From the NCBI RefSeq assembly GCF_009937975.1, contig NZ_AP018441.1, positions 4,836,001-4,900,000 on the forward strand: a stretch of DNA of 64,000 nucleotides, given 5' to 3'. The notes under the pieces are model-generated. The model did no database searches and had not been told where the DNA came from. It was given only the letters and a program-made list of their open reading frames with translations. A program made the position numbers and the translations under genes. How positions within the stretch are numbered: position 1 is the first letter of the stretch; every line of letters begins with the position of its first letter. This document shows positions 33,809-42,806 of the stretch, one piece after another. Source of the DNA: Undibacterium sp. YM2. Its GTDB lineage: Bacteria > Pseudomonadota > Gammaproteobacteria > Burkholderiales > Burkholderiaceae_D.

Positions 33809-33835
33809 ATGCCCTGCAGCCGAGATGCAGGGCAT
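33809..33835. other. Hairpin upstream of DUF1444 gene
   Basis: ATGCCCTGCA and its exact complement TGCAGGGCAT surround a 7-nt loop. There is no T-run after it on the plus strand, but it could act as an inefficient terminator after the chemoreceptor or as a leader structure of the next gene. Confidence 0.5.
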
Positions 33836-33875
33836 CACTGGATTTACGATAACCACACAGCAGGCCGGGAGATTC

Positions 33876-35093
33876 ATGGGATTCTTCGATTTATTCAAGT
33901 CCAAGCCATCGACGCACAAATTTGCCCAGATCGTCATCAAGTATGCACGCAACCAGGGCATCGCCCAGACCATGCATTTTGATGAAGCGGAGTTCCGCCT
34001 GGTGGTTGGTGAAAATGGTTCGCACATCCTGAACCTGCACAATGCCTACCGTGATTATTGTGCTGCGACCAAAAGCCAGCGTGACCATGTGCTGCTGAAA
34101 TACACCGCAGGCCTGCAGGTGAATGGCATACCCGACGATTTTGCCAGTGCCAGCAAGCATCTGATGCCCAGCCTCAAACCCTGCGGCCAGGGTGAATACC
34201 TGCGCCTGACTTCGCTGATGCAGGATAAGCCCATGTCTTATCAGCAGGCTGCCCTGCCCTTTGGCGACGATGCCATGCTGATGCTGGCCTACGATACCGA
34301 GCATTCCATGGCACTGGTCAACCAGAGTAATTATGAAAGCTGGAACATCAGCCTGGAAGATGCCCTGAAAGTGGCACTGGATAATTTGCGCGACCGCACT
34401 GAAGACAAGTTTGTCAATCTTGGTGAAGGTGTTGTCGCCGGGGTGTGGGAAGATGCCTATGACTCTTCACGCATCCTGTTGCCTGACCTGATTTACCGCG
34501 CCGGTTGCGGCAGTGACCCGGTATTGATGGTGCCCACCCGTGGCAGGTTATTGCTCTGCAATGCCAATTCCAGCACCTCGCAATTAGCGATGCTGGAGCA
34601 TGCGCAATCCTGCATGGAACAAGAAGGCCGGGTAGTCTCCGCTGGCATGTACAAGCTCAGGGATGGCAAGGCCGTCAGTTATCTACCTGAAAATGCCGAT
34701 GTACTTGACCGCCTGAAAAACCTGCAGACTGCGCAAAGAGCAGAAGATTATGGCTCGCAAAAAGAATTGCTCGAAGCCCTGCATGACAAGACCGGGGAAG
34801 ATATTTTTGTCGCCAGCTATACCGTACTCAAGAACAATGACACCGACAAACTGACTTCACTCTCTACCTGGACGCAGGGCGTAGTATCGCTGCTGCCTAA
34901 AACCGACCTGGTCGCCATGGTGATCCCTGGAAGCCAGGAGGGTGAATACACCAGCAAGATACTGAGTTGGGATGACTTGTGCAGCACGGCAGGCGAGCTC
35001 ATGCAAAAGAAGGAAGGCTATCCTGAACGCTATCTGGTATCAGAGTTCCCGGCACAGGACAAGCTGGATGCGGCGACGGAATCGACTTTGTAG
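33876..35093 (+). CDS. DUF1444-like hypothetical protein
   Basis: A 405-residue cytoplasmic protein. GGGAG six bases upstream supports the ATG at 33876 (MGFFDLFKSK); the frame is open for 29 codons more. The sequence resembles the DUF1444 family: an N-terminal alpha/beta part (FAQIVIKYARNQGI, FRLVVGENGSHILNLHNAYRDY), a middle LPFGDDAMLMLAYDTEHSMA and a third domain with PVLMVPTRGRLLLCNA. The role of the family is unknown. It comes directly after the chemoreceptor and could be read from the same transcript. Confidence 0.7.
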   Translation: MGFFDLFKSKPSTHKFAQIVIKYARNQGIAQTMHFDEAEFRLVVGENGSHILNLHNAYRDYCAATKSQRDHVLLKYTAGLQVNGIPDDFASASKHLMPSLKPCGQGEYLRLTSLMQDKPMSYQQAALPFGDDAMLMLAYDTEHSMALVNQSNYESWNISLEDALKVALDNLRDRTEDKFVNLGEGVVAGVWEDAYDSSRILLPDLIYRAGCGSDPVLMVPTRGRLLLCNANSSTSQLAMLEHAQSCMEQEGRVVSAGMYKLRDGKAVSYLPENADVLDRLKNLQTAQRAEDYGSQKELLEALHDKTGEDIFVASYTVLKNNDTDKLTSLSTWTQGVVSLLPKTDLVAMVIPGSQEGEYTSKILSWDDLCSTAGELMQKKEGYPERYLVSEFPAQDKLDAATESTL

Positions 35094-35181
35094 GGCAGCA
35101 CATAAGCGTCTTGTGGATCATGACACCCTGCTGTACGCAATTTCACCCGTCTTCATATTTCATTTTTCCTAAAGCTTCCCT

Positions 35182-35517
35182 ATGAAAATGTATATCCTCG
35201 TCAAAGATGATGTTCCACTTGGCTTTGCGATGGTGGCGGTGGCACATGCTTCCCTGGCGGGCTATCTGCGCTTTCAGGATACCCCGGAAGTCAAAGCATG
35301 GCTGGCCGGACCATTTTTTAAAGCGGTATGTCGTGTCAATGCCAAAGAATTTGACAATGCCAAACTGGTCGAAGATCATGTAGTGCTGACAGAATCTGCG
35401 CTTGATAACCGGGAAGTTGCGATTGTATTCAAACCGCGTGAAGAATGGCCAAAGATGTTCAGGTTTTTGAAGTTGTACCGTGATTTGCCTGCACAGGAAA
35501 CAGTGGATAAGCTTTGA
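35182..35517 (+). CDS. Small hypothetical protein, PTH2-like pattern
   Basis: A 111-residue protein. The opening MKMYILVKDDVPLGFAMVAVAHASLAG resembles the first strand and helix of type II peptidyl-tRNA hydrolases (conserved D and H), and the closing part has the alternating pattern expected of that fold. Length fits. The similarity is by eye only; it may be a related uncharacterised family. It follows the DUF1444 gene by 88 bp and precedes repeat units. Confidence 0.6.
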   Translation: MKMYILVKDDVPLGFAMVAVAHASLAGYLRFQDTPEVKAWLAGPFFKAVCRVNAKEFDNAKLVEDHVVLTESALDNREVAIVFKPREEWPKMFRFLKLYRDLPAQETVDKL

Positions 35518-35518
35518 G

Positions 35519-35598
35519 AGGTGCGTGCGGCGCAGCCTACTAGAATTGCAAACAACGTCGTCAGACGTGCACATGCGGCGCATTATAATGCGCCCTAC
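35519..35598. repeat. Mixed pair of palindromic repeats
   Basis: GGTGCGTGCGGCGCAGCCTAC (about 35520-35540) of the first family and the GGCGCATTATAATGCGCC core of the second (35571-35598) follow the stop of the preceding gene. The same pairing of the two families is seen near 23850-23947. Confidence 0.7.
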
Positions 35599-35668
35599 GA
35601 TAGCCCTTTGCTGCCTTTGCAGATAGTTTTCTGCGGCACCAGTAGCGTCTAAAACGCAAGCTGCCACC

Positions 35669-36568
35669 TCAGGGTTTGAACCACAACTCCGGCCTGTGCA
35701 AAGGCATTTTTTCTGTGCTCAGCAAGGGGTTGCGCAAGCTGATGATGGTGCGGGACTTGAGGTTGATGTTTTTGATCGTGGCTTGCTGGTAGCGCTGGAA
35801 TATTTTTTCAAAGCTGCCATTTCTGATCATCTCTTCCAGGCCGTTCTGTATGTCTTCAGCCACTTTGGGTTCGCGCGGGCTGACAAAAAAATACAGGGCA
35901 GATGGATAATACAGGGCGATGTGCTTGTCGATGACCAGCTTTTGACCAGGACGGCCATCGAGTTCTACCTGCACTTCAAAAACAGAACGTGGGAAATAAT
36001 CAAAGCGCCCTGCCTTGAGCATATTGAACAGGGGTTCGTAGGATGCCGAAGTTTTTAGCGGCAGGCCATTGCTTTTCAATATAGGCCCATCGGGCCAGTC
36101 CAGCTCTTGCCCGGCAGTGAAGGCCGCCAGGTCTTTGAGGTTTTTGACATCCTTGAAGATATTCGCATTCGCCTCTGTCAGCAAAGCAATGCGCCAGCCT
36201 ATCAGGCCCTTGTCGATGGGAATGCGAATGGGGATTAGCTGTGCCTCCCTCTCATCTGTCGTCATGGTCCACAGGATATCGACATTCCCCTTCACCGAGC
36301 TCAGCTCATAGATACCGCGCGCCTGTTGCATGGGGGCCTCACTGGCTTGCAACTGATAAGGCTGACCACTGGCCTTGATCGCCAGCCTTAACACTTCCAG
36401 TACATAGTCACTATGCGGATCAAGTTGCGTGGACAGACGTGGATAGCGTATGAGCTTGCCTGTATTGCTGCTGACATTACTGGAATTGCTGGCAACATCA
36501 CTGGCGTGCGCCGGGTACAGGCAGCCCATGGTCATCCAAAGCAGTATCAGCAGTCTAGGCAATTTCAT
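35669..36568 (-). CDS. Periplasmic substrate-binding domain protein (SBP_bac_3-like)
   Basis: A 299-residue secreted protein with signal peptide ending PAHASD. It has the two-lobe layout of family 3 binding proteins, as in amino acid transport or sensor input domains: LRLAIKASGQPYQLQ, GLIGWRIALLTE and the C-terminal GLEEMIRNGSFEKIFQRYQ. No permease or ATPase is nearby. The start at 36568 fits the signal peptide; a longer frame to 36613 is unlikely. Such orphan proteins often deliver ligands to chemoreceptors or are uncharacterised. Confidence 0.8.
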   Translation of the reverse strand: MKLPRLLILLWMTMGCLYPAHASDVASNSSNVSSNTGKLIRYPRLSTQLDPHSDYVLEVLRLAIKASGQPYQLQASEAPMQQARGIYELSSVKGNVDILWTMTTDEREAQLIPIRIPIDKGLIGWRIALLTEANANIFKDVKNLKDLAAFTAGQELDWPDGPILKSNGLPLKTSASYEPLFNMLKAGRFDYFPRSVFEVQVELDGRPGQKLVIDKHIALYYPSALYFFVSPREPKVAEDIQNGLEEMIRNGSFEKIFQRYQQATIKNINLKSRTIISLRNPLLSTEKMPLHRPELWFKP

Positions 36569-36961
36569 CTGATATCCCGGTAAAAAAGGTTTGCAGTAAG
36601 GCTGGTGCCACATTTAAGTGTAATGCGCACTGCCCGGTCTGTGTCAAGAATCCGCAGGCGAATTACAACTTCATCCCGCAGATTGACAGGAAGCAGACAA
36701 AATACAGGGACTTGCATTAAGGAGAATGACTTGCCCGATGGATTGCAGCTTGGCGGGCTCTCAATCCGGGCTTGCTTTTTATCGCCGTATTTTCCCATTC
36801 AATCCCTGCTTTTTGCACTTTGTCTTATCCCTGATGTAAATAGTTTGTCATCTGTTTATAGTGCCAGCCAGTCATCCATGCACTGATTGTCGGGCATTGC
36901 CTGCCATTGATGGGCCTGGCTGACGCAGACTATACTCACAACAAAATCCATGGGGATATTT
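36569..36961. other. Divergent intergenic region
   Basis: About 390 bp between two divergent starts with no supported gene. A TTGACA hexamer on the minus strand at 36642-36647 could belong to the binding-protein promoter, but its -10 partner is poor. GGGGAT at 36953-36958 is the ribosome site of the next gene. Confidence 0.4.
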
Positions 36962-37855
36962 ATGACAACTGCAGAAATCACCACCAGCCTGGACAAGCCA
37001 GTCTGGCATCAAAAACTTTTGCAATACACCATCGTCAAATTCCTGCTGGCGGTACTCATCGTCGGTGGCGTGCAATTTGTTTCCCGCAAGGCCATGTCGC
37101 ATTTCCTGGCCGGGCCGGACTGGGTGATATTTCGCAATATCACAGCCATGCTGCTGGGCTGGCTGAGCTATGCCTTCTATGTACGTCTCATAGAAAAGCG
37201 CAAAGCGACTGAGCTGGCCTTATTCTCAGCCTGGAAAGAATGGCTGATCGGCCTGGTGCTGGGTGCCATGCTGTTTGTGCTGGTGCTGGGCAGTTTGTCT
37301 TTGCTGGGCGTGTTTCATGTCGATGGCTATAATGACCCCAGGCTGATGCTCAAATACCTGCCCATCTTTGTGGTAGTAGCGGTGATGGAAGAGCTGTTTT
37401 TTCGCGCCATGATCTTTCGCATGATGGAAGAATCCCTGGGCAGTGCCGTTGCCATCCTGATCTCTGCCCTGGCCTTTGGTTTTGCCCATGCGTCCAACCC
37501 GGGTGCCACTGTCTTCAGTTCAATTGCGATTGCGCTGGAAGCCGGCATCGCGTTCGGCGCTGCCTATATGCTGACACGTCGTCTGGCGCTGTGCATTGCC
37601 ATGCATTTTTCCTGGAATTTTACCCAGGGCGCGGTGTTCTCTGTCGCAGTATCCGGCACGGACAGCAAGGGCTGGCTGCAAACCCATATGACAGGTTCTG
37701 AATGGCTCAGCGGCGGTGCTTTTGGAGCCGAAGCTTCGGTACTCGCGGTTTTTCTGGCGACCTTGATGGGTGTGGTATTCCTGTACCTGGCCTGGAAGAA
37801 GGGTGAAGTCAAATCAGGCTTCTGGAAAAAACCGCGCCAGCTTGCGGCGGCATGA
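36962..37855 (+). CDS. CPBP family intramembrane metalloprotease
   Basis: A 297-residue membrane protein with about eight hydrophobic segments. The CPBP (Abi) motifs are all present: EELFFR at E143-E144-R148, H176 in FAHAS, and H215 with N219 in HFSWN, which together bind the metal in Rce1-like proteases. Known members process CAAX proteins or bacteriocins and immunity factors; the substrate here is unknown. The ATG at 36962 has GGGGAT upstream; a start four codons earlier is less likely. It is divergent from the binding-protein gene. Confidence 0.9.
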   Translation: MTTAEITTSLDKPVWHQKLLQYTIVKFLLAVLIVGGVQFVSRKAMSHFLAGPDWVIFRNITAMLLGWLSYAFYVRLIEKRKATELALFSAWKEWLIGLVLGAMLFVLVLGSLSLLGVFHVDGYNDPRLMLKYLPIFVVVAVMEELFFRAMIFRMMEESLGSAVAILISALAFGFAHASNPGATVFSSIAIALEAGIAFGAAYMLTRRLALCIAMHFSWNFTQGAVFSVAVSGTDSKGWLQTHMTGSEWLSGGAFGAEASVLAVFLATLMGVVFLYLAWKKGEVKSGFWKKPRQLAAA

Positions 37856-37890
37856 TATCTGTTCTGTATTAAGTCTCCAGCACTAGCGCC

Positions 37891-38049
37891 CTACTGTTCC
37901 AGGTAGTTTTGCATCACGGTCATTTCATCCTGCAGCCAGTGGATGAAATGACCGACCTTGGCAGTTGTGCGACTGGCGGTGACAACACGGTAACAATAGC
38001 GCGAACTCAGTCCTGCGGAAGGTAGCACATGCAGACGACATGGCTGACG
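37891..38049 (-). pseudogene. Remnant of a LysR-type regulator C-terminus
   Basis: An open stretch of 52 codons ending TAG encodes PSAGLSSRYCYRVVTASRTT, followed by KVGHFIHWLQDEM, which resembles the last helix and strand of GcvA-like LysR effector domains. An in-frame stop lies just upstream (38050-38052) and no start, ribosome site or DNA-binding part is present. It is best read as a decayed fragment. Confidence 0.45.
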
Positions 38050-38245
38050 CTATGGTTTACTTGAATCATCGATCTAGAAAATGCCTTGGCTACAAAACTT
38101 CGCAGGAAGTCTTTATGGCTCAGATGCAATCACTATAATAAAGGGTTGCACTTCGAACTTGAATCCGCCAATTAAGTATAAGCTCGTATAAAGACGTTAA
38201 TCCGATTTTTTCTTATAGAATGCTGGCATATTCAATAACTCTTGA

Positions 38246-39457
38246 ATGCTCCTCATGCGAACTTTCCTGATTTCCACAGCGATGGCAACCAGCATCAACC
38301 TGTTGATCAACTTGCCCGCTATCGCCGACGAACCAGGCAAGTTGCCTGCGCAGATGCAACTGACCCGCATAGCTGCCGACAAATGGCGTGCAGACTACAG
38401 TTTTAGCGAAGCGATCTCCCGGTTCAGCATGCCTGCCGCTGGCGATTACCGCAGCACGGCCTGGAAGCCGCTGACAAGCGGTGTGCGCTATCAGGCGGAG
38501 CCATCTGCCCAGCCTGATCAACAGAAAGACAGCTATATCCTGGATCAGCCTGTGCGCCAGCTCAGTTTTGAGATCATCTCCTATAACGGCTTTGCACCAA
38601 AAAACTATGCGCCGAATAACCGTTTCAGTGATGGCGGTGCGGGTATCTATATGGGATTTTTTGACGGCGATGTGCAGGAAGGTGGCAAGACGCGCGCCAT
38701 GAATTTGACAGTCAGCTATCAGGGTCTGTCTGGCGAGACTGTCATACCCCCACCGGCGTTTGCCGATGCAGAACGCAGCTTGCGTGCCTATGCTTATTTC
38801 GGGCCACAAAAACCTGCCCCAGCGGGCGCAGCCAGGCTGGTCCTGGACCCGGCCACGCCGGAATGGCTGGCCAAACTTATTCTCGACACCACCAGTACCA
38901 TGTCGGCCTATTTTTCCAGCACCTACCAGCGCCCTCTCTTGCGTGAACTGGTCTTGATGATTTCTGTCACGGATACAAGCACTGCCGGGTTTTCCATGAA
39001 GGGCGGTGCCACCAACGGGCAAATCACTTTCCGCCTCAGTGGCAAGGCCATGCTCAATGAACATCCCGCGATACGCCACCTGGTACAAAAGTTGGTCGCC
39101 CATGAAATGGCCCATATCTGGCAAGAAAATGTGAACCAGGGTGGCATAGGTGACGAACCTGCCTGGATACATGAAGGTGGCGCAGAAGCGATGGCTGTAG
39201 AAGCGCTAAAAAGCACAGCGGTGTGGACAACAGAAGAAGCGGCAGCTTACCAGGCAAACGCCAGCGCCACCTGCAAAAAAATCACCCGCCAGAGTGACCC
39301 CTACCAATATGCTTATGCATGTGGCTTGCAAAAATTCATGAACATGAATGTGGATATTCCGGTGTTATGGCGCAGCCTGATCAGTGAAACAGGACAAAGC
39401 GGCCAGCCTTACAGTGAAGCGATGCTGGGCAGTGTCAGCCAGCGCTTGCGCCAATAG
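38246..39457 (+). CDS. Secreted HExxH metallopeptidase-like protein
   Basis: A 403-residue protein with a signal peptide ending LPAIAD (start 38246 or the ATG at 38255). The N-terminal half is beta-rich (FSEAISRFSMPAAGDYR, then FEIISYNGF). The C-terminal half has H286-E-x-x-H290 in VAHEMAHIWQ and the third ligand E310 in IHEGGAEA, the gluzincin layout. A Cys pair later (ATCKK, YACGL) may form a disulfide. It is unlike the other gluzincin in this window in sequence. Substrate unknown. Confidence 0.8.
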   Translation: MLLMRTFLISTAMATSINLLINLPAIADEPGKLPAQMQLTRIAADKWRADYSFSEAISRFSMPAAGDYRSTAWKPLTSGVRYQAEPSAQPDQQKDSYILDQPVRQLSFEIISYNGFAPKNYAPNNRFSDGGAGIYMGFFDGDVQEGGKTRAMNLTVSYQGLSGETVIPPPAFADAERSLRAYAYFGPQKPAPAGAARLVLDPATPEWLAKLILDTTSTMSAYFSSTYQRPLLRELVLMISVTDTSTAGFSMKGGATNGQITFRLSGKAMLNEHPAIRHLVQKLVAHEMAHIWQENVNQGGIGDEPAWIHEGGAEAMAVEALKSTAVWTTEEAAAYQANASATCKKITRQSDPYQYAYACGLQKFMNMNVDIPVLWRSLISETGQSGQPYSEAMLGSVSQRLRQ

Positions 39458-39562
39458 TGCCAAGAGTGCCAATGTGAATGCAAGTGTGAGCAAATGAAAA
39501 TCTGTTTTTGCTGGAGTGAGCAAGCTGTTATTGTAAAACCTTGAACAGCCAGCAGGAAATAT

Positions 39563-40369
39563 ATGCCCGACATCACCCACCAGCAAGCCCTCGACAAACT
39601 GGCCGCCCATCAATTGGTGCAGGTCATAGAAGATGATGTCGCCAGCCTGACGTCAACTGCCATGAGCTTTGCCAAGCATGATCAGCAACTGACCGTGGCT
39701 GGCTATGTCTTGCCCAGACTGCTGGCGCGCTGGAATTGTGTGCTCAACGCCAGCGATGATGAAGCCACGCCCTTATACAGGGACAAAACTGTCCTGGCAC
39801 TGGCGCTGCTCTTGCACAAGCACGGCGTGACCGAGGCAGCCATTACCGTGTGTGCATTGCAGGCTATAGACAACTTGAATGCAGCAGTGGCACTCAGCGA
39901 TGCTTTTTTCAGAAATACCGATGCCATCAAGGCCTTGCTGAACAGCCCAGCCCCGTCTTTGAAAAAGCGGCCATCGACAAGGGACAACCTGACATTCCTG
40001 CGGGCGCAGGATGTCATTGCCATCCAGCTTGAGCAATACTATTACGCTGCTTATGTGCATGAGATCAATGGCTTTAATGAATACCCCGTCATCGAGTTTT
40101 ACCGGGCGCGCTTTGAGCACAGGCCGGACATGGCCGCCTTGCAGGGATGCACAGCACAAGGTGAGACCTATAATGATGGCAAGACACGCATTTCATTACA
40201 TGCAGTCTGTGGCATGCGCCATGTACCTGACCCGGCTAACCAGTTCCACCTGATTGCCTCAGGTGTTGCCGAAAAGCCCGATCAAAGCCACCTGGCTGCG
40301 TCAGTAGGCCTGTATGCAATGAGTGACTTGTTCAGGCTACAGGCCATGATGCGAAAAACCGGTAACTGA
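39563..40369 (+). CDS. Hypothetical protein
   Basis: A 268-residue cytoplasmic protein with an AGGAAAT ribosome site. The first 125 residues are helical (TSTAMSFAKHDQQLTVAGYV, then VLALALLLHKHG), and the C-terminal part has FNEYPVIEFYRARFEHRP and a final helix. I recognise no family. It lies between a secreted peptidase and a CMD protein and shares no obvious function with either. Confidence 0.65.
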   Translation: MPDITHQQALDKLAAHQLVQVIEDDVASLTSTAMSFAKHDQQLTVAGYVLPRLLARWNCVLNASDDEATPLYRDKTVLALALLLHKHGVTEAAITVCALQAIDNLNAAVALSDAFFRNTDAIKALLNSPAPSLKKRPSTRDNLTFLRAQDVIAIQLEQYYYAAYVHEINGFNEYPVIEFYRARFEHRPDMAALQGCTAQGETYNDGKTRISLHAVCGMRHVPDPANQFHLIASGVAEKPDQSHLAASVGLYAMSDLFRLQAMMRKTGN

Positions 40370-40383
40370 TTCAGAATGCCGAC

Positions 40384-40938
40384 TCACTGGTATTGTGCAA
40401 AGCGTGCGGCAAAAGTCTCCAGCTCTATTCTTGCGGCATTGGTGACGAAGGACACGGTGTGATAACTGCCCACCAGGCTGATGATTTCGAGTAGTTGCGC
40501 CTGGCTGAAATGCTGCTCCAGTTTTTCCCATAACGCATGCGTGATGCTTGATGTTGCATGCAATTCATCGACGGCTTTGAGCAATAGGATTTCGCTGGCT
40601 GACAAGGCGCTTGATACTGGCGCATCGCTGAGCGTGGCAGCAATGTCTTCCTTGCTCAAGCCTGCCCTGGCGGCAAACAGGGTGACATGTACACCCCATT
40701 CATATTCCGAGCCGCAACGGGCACAGGTGCGCAGGATGAGTAGTTCGCGTTCCCGCAAGGATATCTCACCCTTGTCCAGCAGATTGCCGGCAAACATGCG
40801 CATCAAGACACGCTTGTTATGTGCCTGGGTACGGAATAGCGTCAAGGGCGGCATGCCGGGTGGCATGATGCGGGCAAAAGCCTGTTCCAAGTCGATATCA
40901 TAAGGCGGCTCCAGCGGGGCAATTCTTGGCATGCTCAT
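40384..40938 (-). CDS. Carboxymuconolactone decarboxylase (CMD) family protein
   Basis: A 184-residue AhpD-like protein. AGGAG six bases upstream sets the start at 40938. The CMD core has LRERELLILR, then C72-x-x-C75 with H84 in CARCGSEYEWGVH, the redox and proton-relay motif of AhpD-type peroxidases. The C-terminal helices (LLEIISLVGSYHTVSFVTN) complete the fold. A decarboxylase role is less likely than thiol-based peroxide reduction. The divergent HxlR gene probably regulates it in response to a reactive compound. Confidence 0.9.
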   Translation of the reverse strand: MSMPRIAPLEPPYDIDLEQAFARIMPPGMPPLTLFRTQAHNKRVLMRMFAGNLLDKGEISLRERELLILRTCARCGSEYEWGVHVTLFAARAGLSKEDIAATLSDAPVSSALSASEILLLKAVDELHATSSITHALWEKLEQHFSQAQLLEIISLVGSYHTVSFVTNAARIELETFAARFAQYQ

Positions 40939-41043
40939 CGTCTTCTCCTGAAAAAATCGCAATCAAATAGGGGCCAATGCCAGCAAAGCATCGCCCGGTG
41001 TTAAAATCCGCAAACCGCTACGCTATCAGTAGCACATAGCATA

Positions 41044-41064
41044 GCGCTACATTTAATGTAGCGC
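41044..41064. promoter_or_regulatory. Putative HxlR operator palindrome
   Basis: GCGCTACATT and its exact complement AATGTAGCGC surround a single T, a 21-bp perfect palindrome. It ends 11 bp before the HxlR start and overlaps its ribosome site, suggesting autorepression; related half-sites (GCTACGCTA, TAGCACATAGC) lie just upstream toward the CMD gene. Confidence 0.75.
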
Positions 41065-41075
41065 AAGGAGAAAGT

Positions 41076-41423
41076 ATGACAACACCAAAACCGGGGCAGG
41101 CAGTGCGGGGATCGCAGACTGGCCGCCCGATCATGGCCTTGCTGGATTTGCTGGGCCGCCGCTGGACTTTGCGCATGATCTGGGAATTGCGGGGCGAGCC
41201 CCTGAGCTTCAGGGAACTGCGTGAGCGTTGCGACGCTATGTCGCCCACCGTGCTCAACCAGCGCCTGCGTGAACTGCGCGAAACCCGCATCGTCGAAATG
41301 GGTGCTGCTGGCGGTTACTGCCTAAGCCCCTCAGGCTTGAACCTGGTCAAGGCAATGCTACCCTTGCTGGCCTGGTCAGAAGAGTGGCAGCAGATGCTGG
41401 ACGATGTCCAGCAGCAGTGCTGA
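41076..41423 (+). CDS. HxlR family transcriptional regulator
   Basis: A 115-residue winged-helix regulator. Family marks are GRRWTLRMIWELRG, LSFRELRERCDAMSPTVL (recognition helix) and LRELRETRIVEMG. AAGGAG precedes the start. HxlR members respond to aldehydes, quinones or oxidants, usually through Cys residues; here Cys occurs in RCDAMS and GGYCLSP. It is divergent from the CMD gene across 137 bp that contain a perfect palindrome, its probable binding site. Confidence 0.93.
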   Translation: MTTPKPGQAVRGSQTGRPIMALLDLLGRRWTLRMIWELRGEPLSFRELRERCDAMSPTVLNQRLRELRETRIVEMGAAGGYCLSPSGLNLVKAMLPLLAWSEEWQQMLDDVQQQC

Positions 41424-41509
41424 TTTCACCTGGGCAGAGCAAGATGATTTACACTAACACCCTCAATAGCAAACCTGAGCCGTGCGCCTGCAAGCCTATC
41501 TCATCATCC

Positions 41510-42562
41510 ATGTACAAATCCACACTCTTCGCTACCCTGCTCTGCTCTCTGCTCTCAGCCCATGCTCTGACTGCCAATGCCATTACCACCGCCGTCACCC
41601 CACCAGCCAAACCTGCCGCAGCAGCACCAGATGTCGGCGCAGCCGCCTTCAGGGAGGGCAATTTTGCCCTGGCCTTCCAGGACTGGAGCACCCGGGCAGC
41701 AAGTGGCGAAGCCGCAGCCCAGCATAATCTGGGCACCCTGTACCTGAGCGGCAAAGGGCCAGACAAGGATGAAGCCAAGGCCATGGAATGGTTTGGCAAG
41801 GCTGCTGCTTCTGGCTATGCCAGTTCACAATTCAACCTGGCAGAAGGCTATCGCCTGGGCATAGGTGTAGAAAAAGACATGGCGCAAGCCATCTCCTGGT
41901 ATCAAAAAGCTGCTGCGCAAGGATTGGCAAGCGCCCAGGTCACCCTTGGTATCTGCCTTGAAATGGGCCTGGGTGTGCCAAAAGATATGGAGCAGGCCAA
42001 CAAGTTGTACCGGGCCGCCGCCGACCAGCACGATGCAGAAGCCCAGTTCCGACTCGCCCGTATTTTTGCGCTGGGCCTGGGTACCGAGGTCAACCAGCGC
42101 GTCGCCAATATTTATGCAGCGCAGGCCGCCAACCAGAGTCACCCCCAGGCGCAGACTTATCTGGCTACCCAGTACCTGTCAGGTGCCAGCATGCCACGCG
42201 ATGTCAATCTCGCCATCCACCTGCTGGCACAGGCTGCCCGCCAGGGCCACGCCCGTGCATTTGCCTGGCTGGGCAATATCTATAGCGAAGGCAATGGCAT
42301 TGCCGCCGACCTGCCCCGCGCCTACCTGTATTTCTCTATCGCCGACAGGCTCGATACCGCCAAAGAAATGCAGGACATGCCCAACAAACAAAAACTGGGC
42401 CTGGCCTTCCGCCTGAAGACAGAAGAAATACAGCAAGCCATGACACTGGCCAGTGAATGGAAGCTCGGCAATCTGCCACCGAGGCTGGTCTTGCCGGTCT
42501 TGAACACGAATCAAGCCAAGCCCGAGATTTATCGGGGTGAGGTTTATTATTTCAAAAACTGA
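41510..42562 (+). CDS. Secreted Sel1-repeat (TPR-like) protein
   Basis: A 350-residue protein with a signal peptide (LLCSLLSAHALTANA). The ATG at 41510 fits this peptide; an in-frame ATG at 41444 has a weak ribosome site and would add 22 residues before it. After a Pro/Ala linker come six or so Sel1-like repeats of 36 residues (AQHNLGTLYLSGKGPDKD, SSQFNLAEGYRLGIGVEKD and so on), which stack as a protein-binding solenoid. Such proteins act in envelope signalling and interactions. It follows the HxlR gene by 86 bp. Confidence 0.9.
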   Translation: MYKSTLFATLLCSLLSAHALTANAITTAVTPPAKPAAAAPDVGAAAFREGNFALAFQDWSTRAASGEAAAQHNLGTLYLSGKGPDKDEAKAMEWFGKAAASGYASSQFNLAEGYRLGIGVEKDMAQAISWYQKAAAQGLASAQVTLGICLEMGLGVPKDMEQANKLYRAAADQHDAEAQFRLARIFALGLGTEVNQRVANIYAAQAANQSHPQAQTYLATQYLSGASMPRDVNLAIHLLAQAARQGHARAFAWLGNIYSEGNGIAADLPRAYLYFSIADRLDTAKEMQDMPNKQKLGLAFRLKTEEIQQAMTLASEWKLGNLPPRLVLPVLNTNQAKPEIYRGEVYYFKN

Positions 42563-42581
42563 ATAAAAACCACGGCCTGAC

Positions 42582-42797
42582 CTACTCACCCATTTCTTCA
42601 ATAAAGAACAGGGTTTCTACTGTCACCTGCAGAGCCTTGGCTAGCTTCAAGGCCAGCAGGGTTGATGGCACCATATGCCCCATTTCTATGGCGTTGATGG
42701 ACTTGCGTGTAATGCCGGTCAACTCTGCCAGATCGGCCTGGGTCAGGTTATGGATGGCACGCTGCACTTTCATCGTGGTTCTGAGTTGTTCTGTCAT
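42582..42797 (-). CDS. XRE family HTH regulator, YozG-like
   Basis: A 71-residue helix-turn-helix protein of the compact Cro/CI type: LTQADLAELTGITRKSINAIE is the helix-turn-helix and the rest a short helix with LFFIEEMGE. It follows the membrane-protein gene by nine bases. Small XRE proteins paired with a multi-spanning membrane protein are a common regulatory unit in bacteria, where the membrane partner may sense a signal or sequester the regulator. Confidence 0.9.
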   Translation of the reverse strand: MTEQLRTTMKVQRAIHNLTQADLAELTGITRKSINAIEMGHMVPSTLLALKLAKALQVTVETLFFIEEMGE

Positions 42798-42806
42798 GAC
42801 ACGAAC

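Noticed and set aside
38213..39172. 319-aa minus-strand frame opposite the HExxH peptidase
   Set aside because: The opposite strand holds a signal peptide and complete zinc motif; the mirror frame has no recognisable feature.
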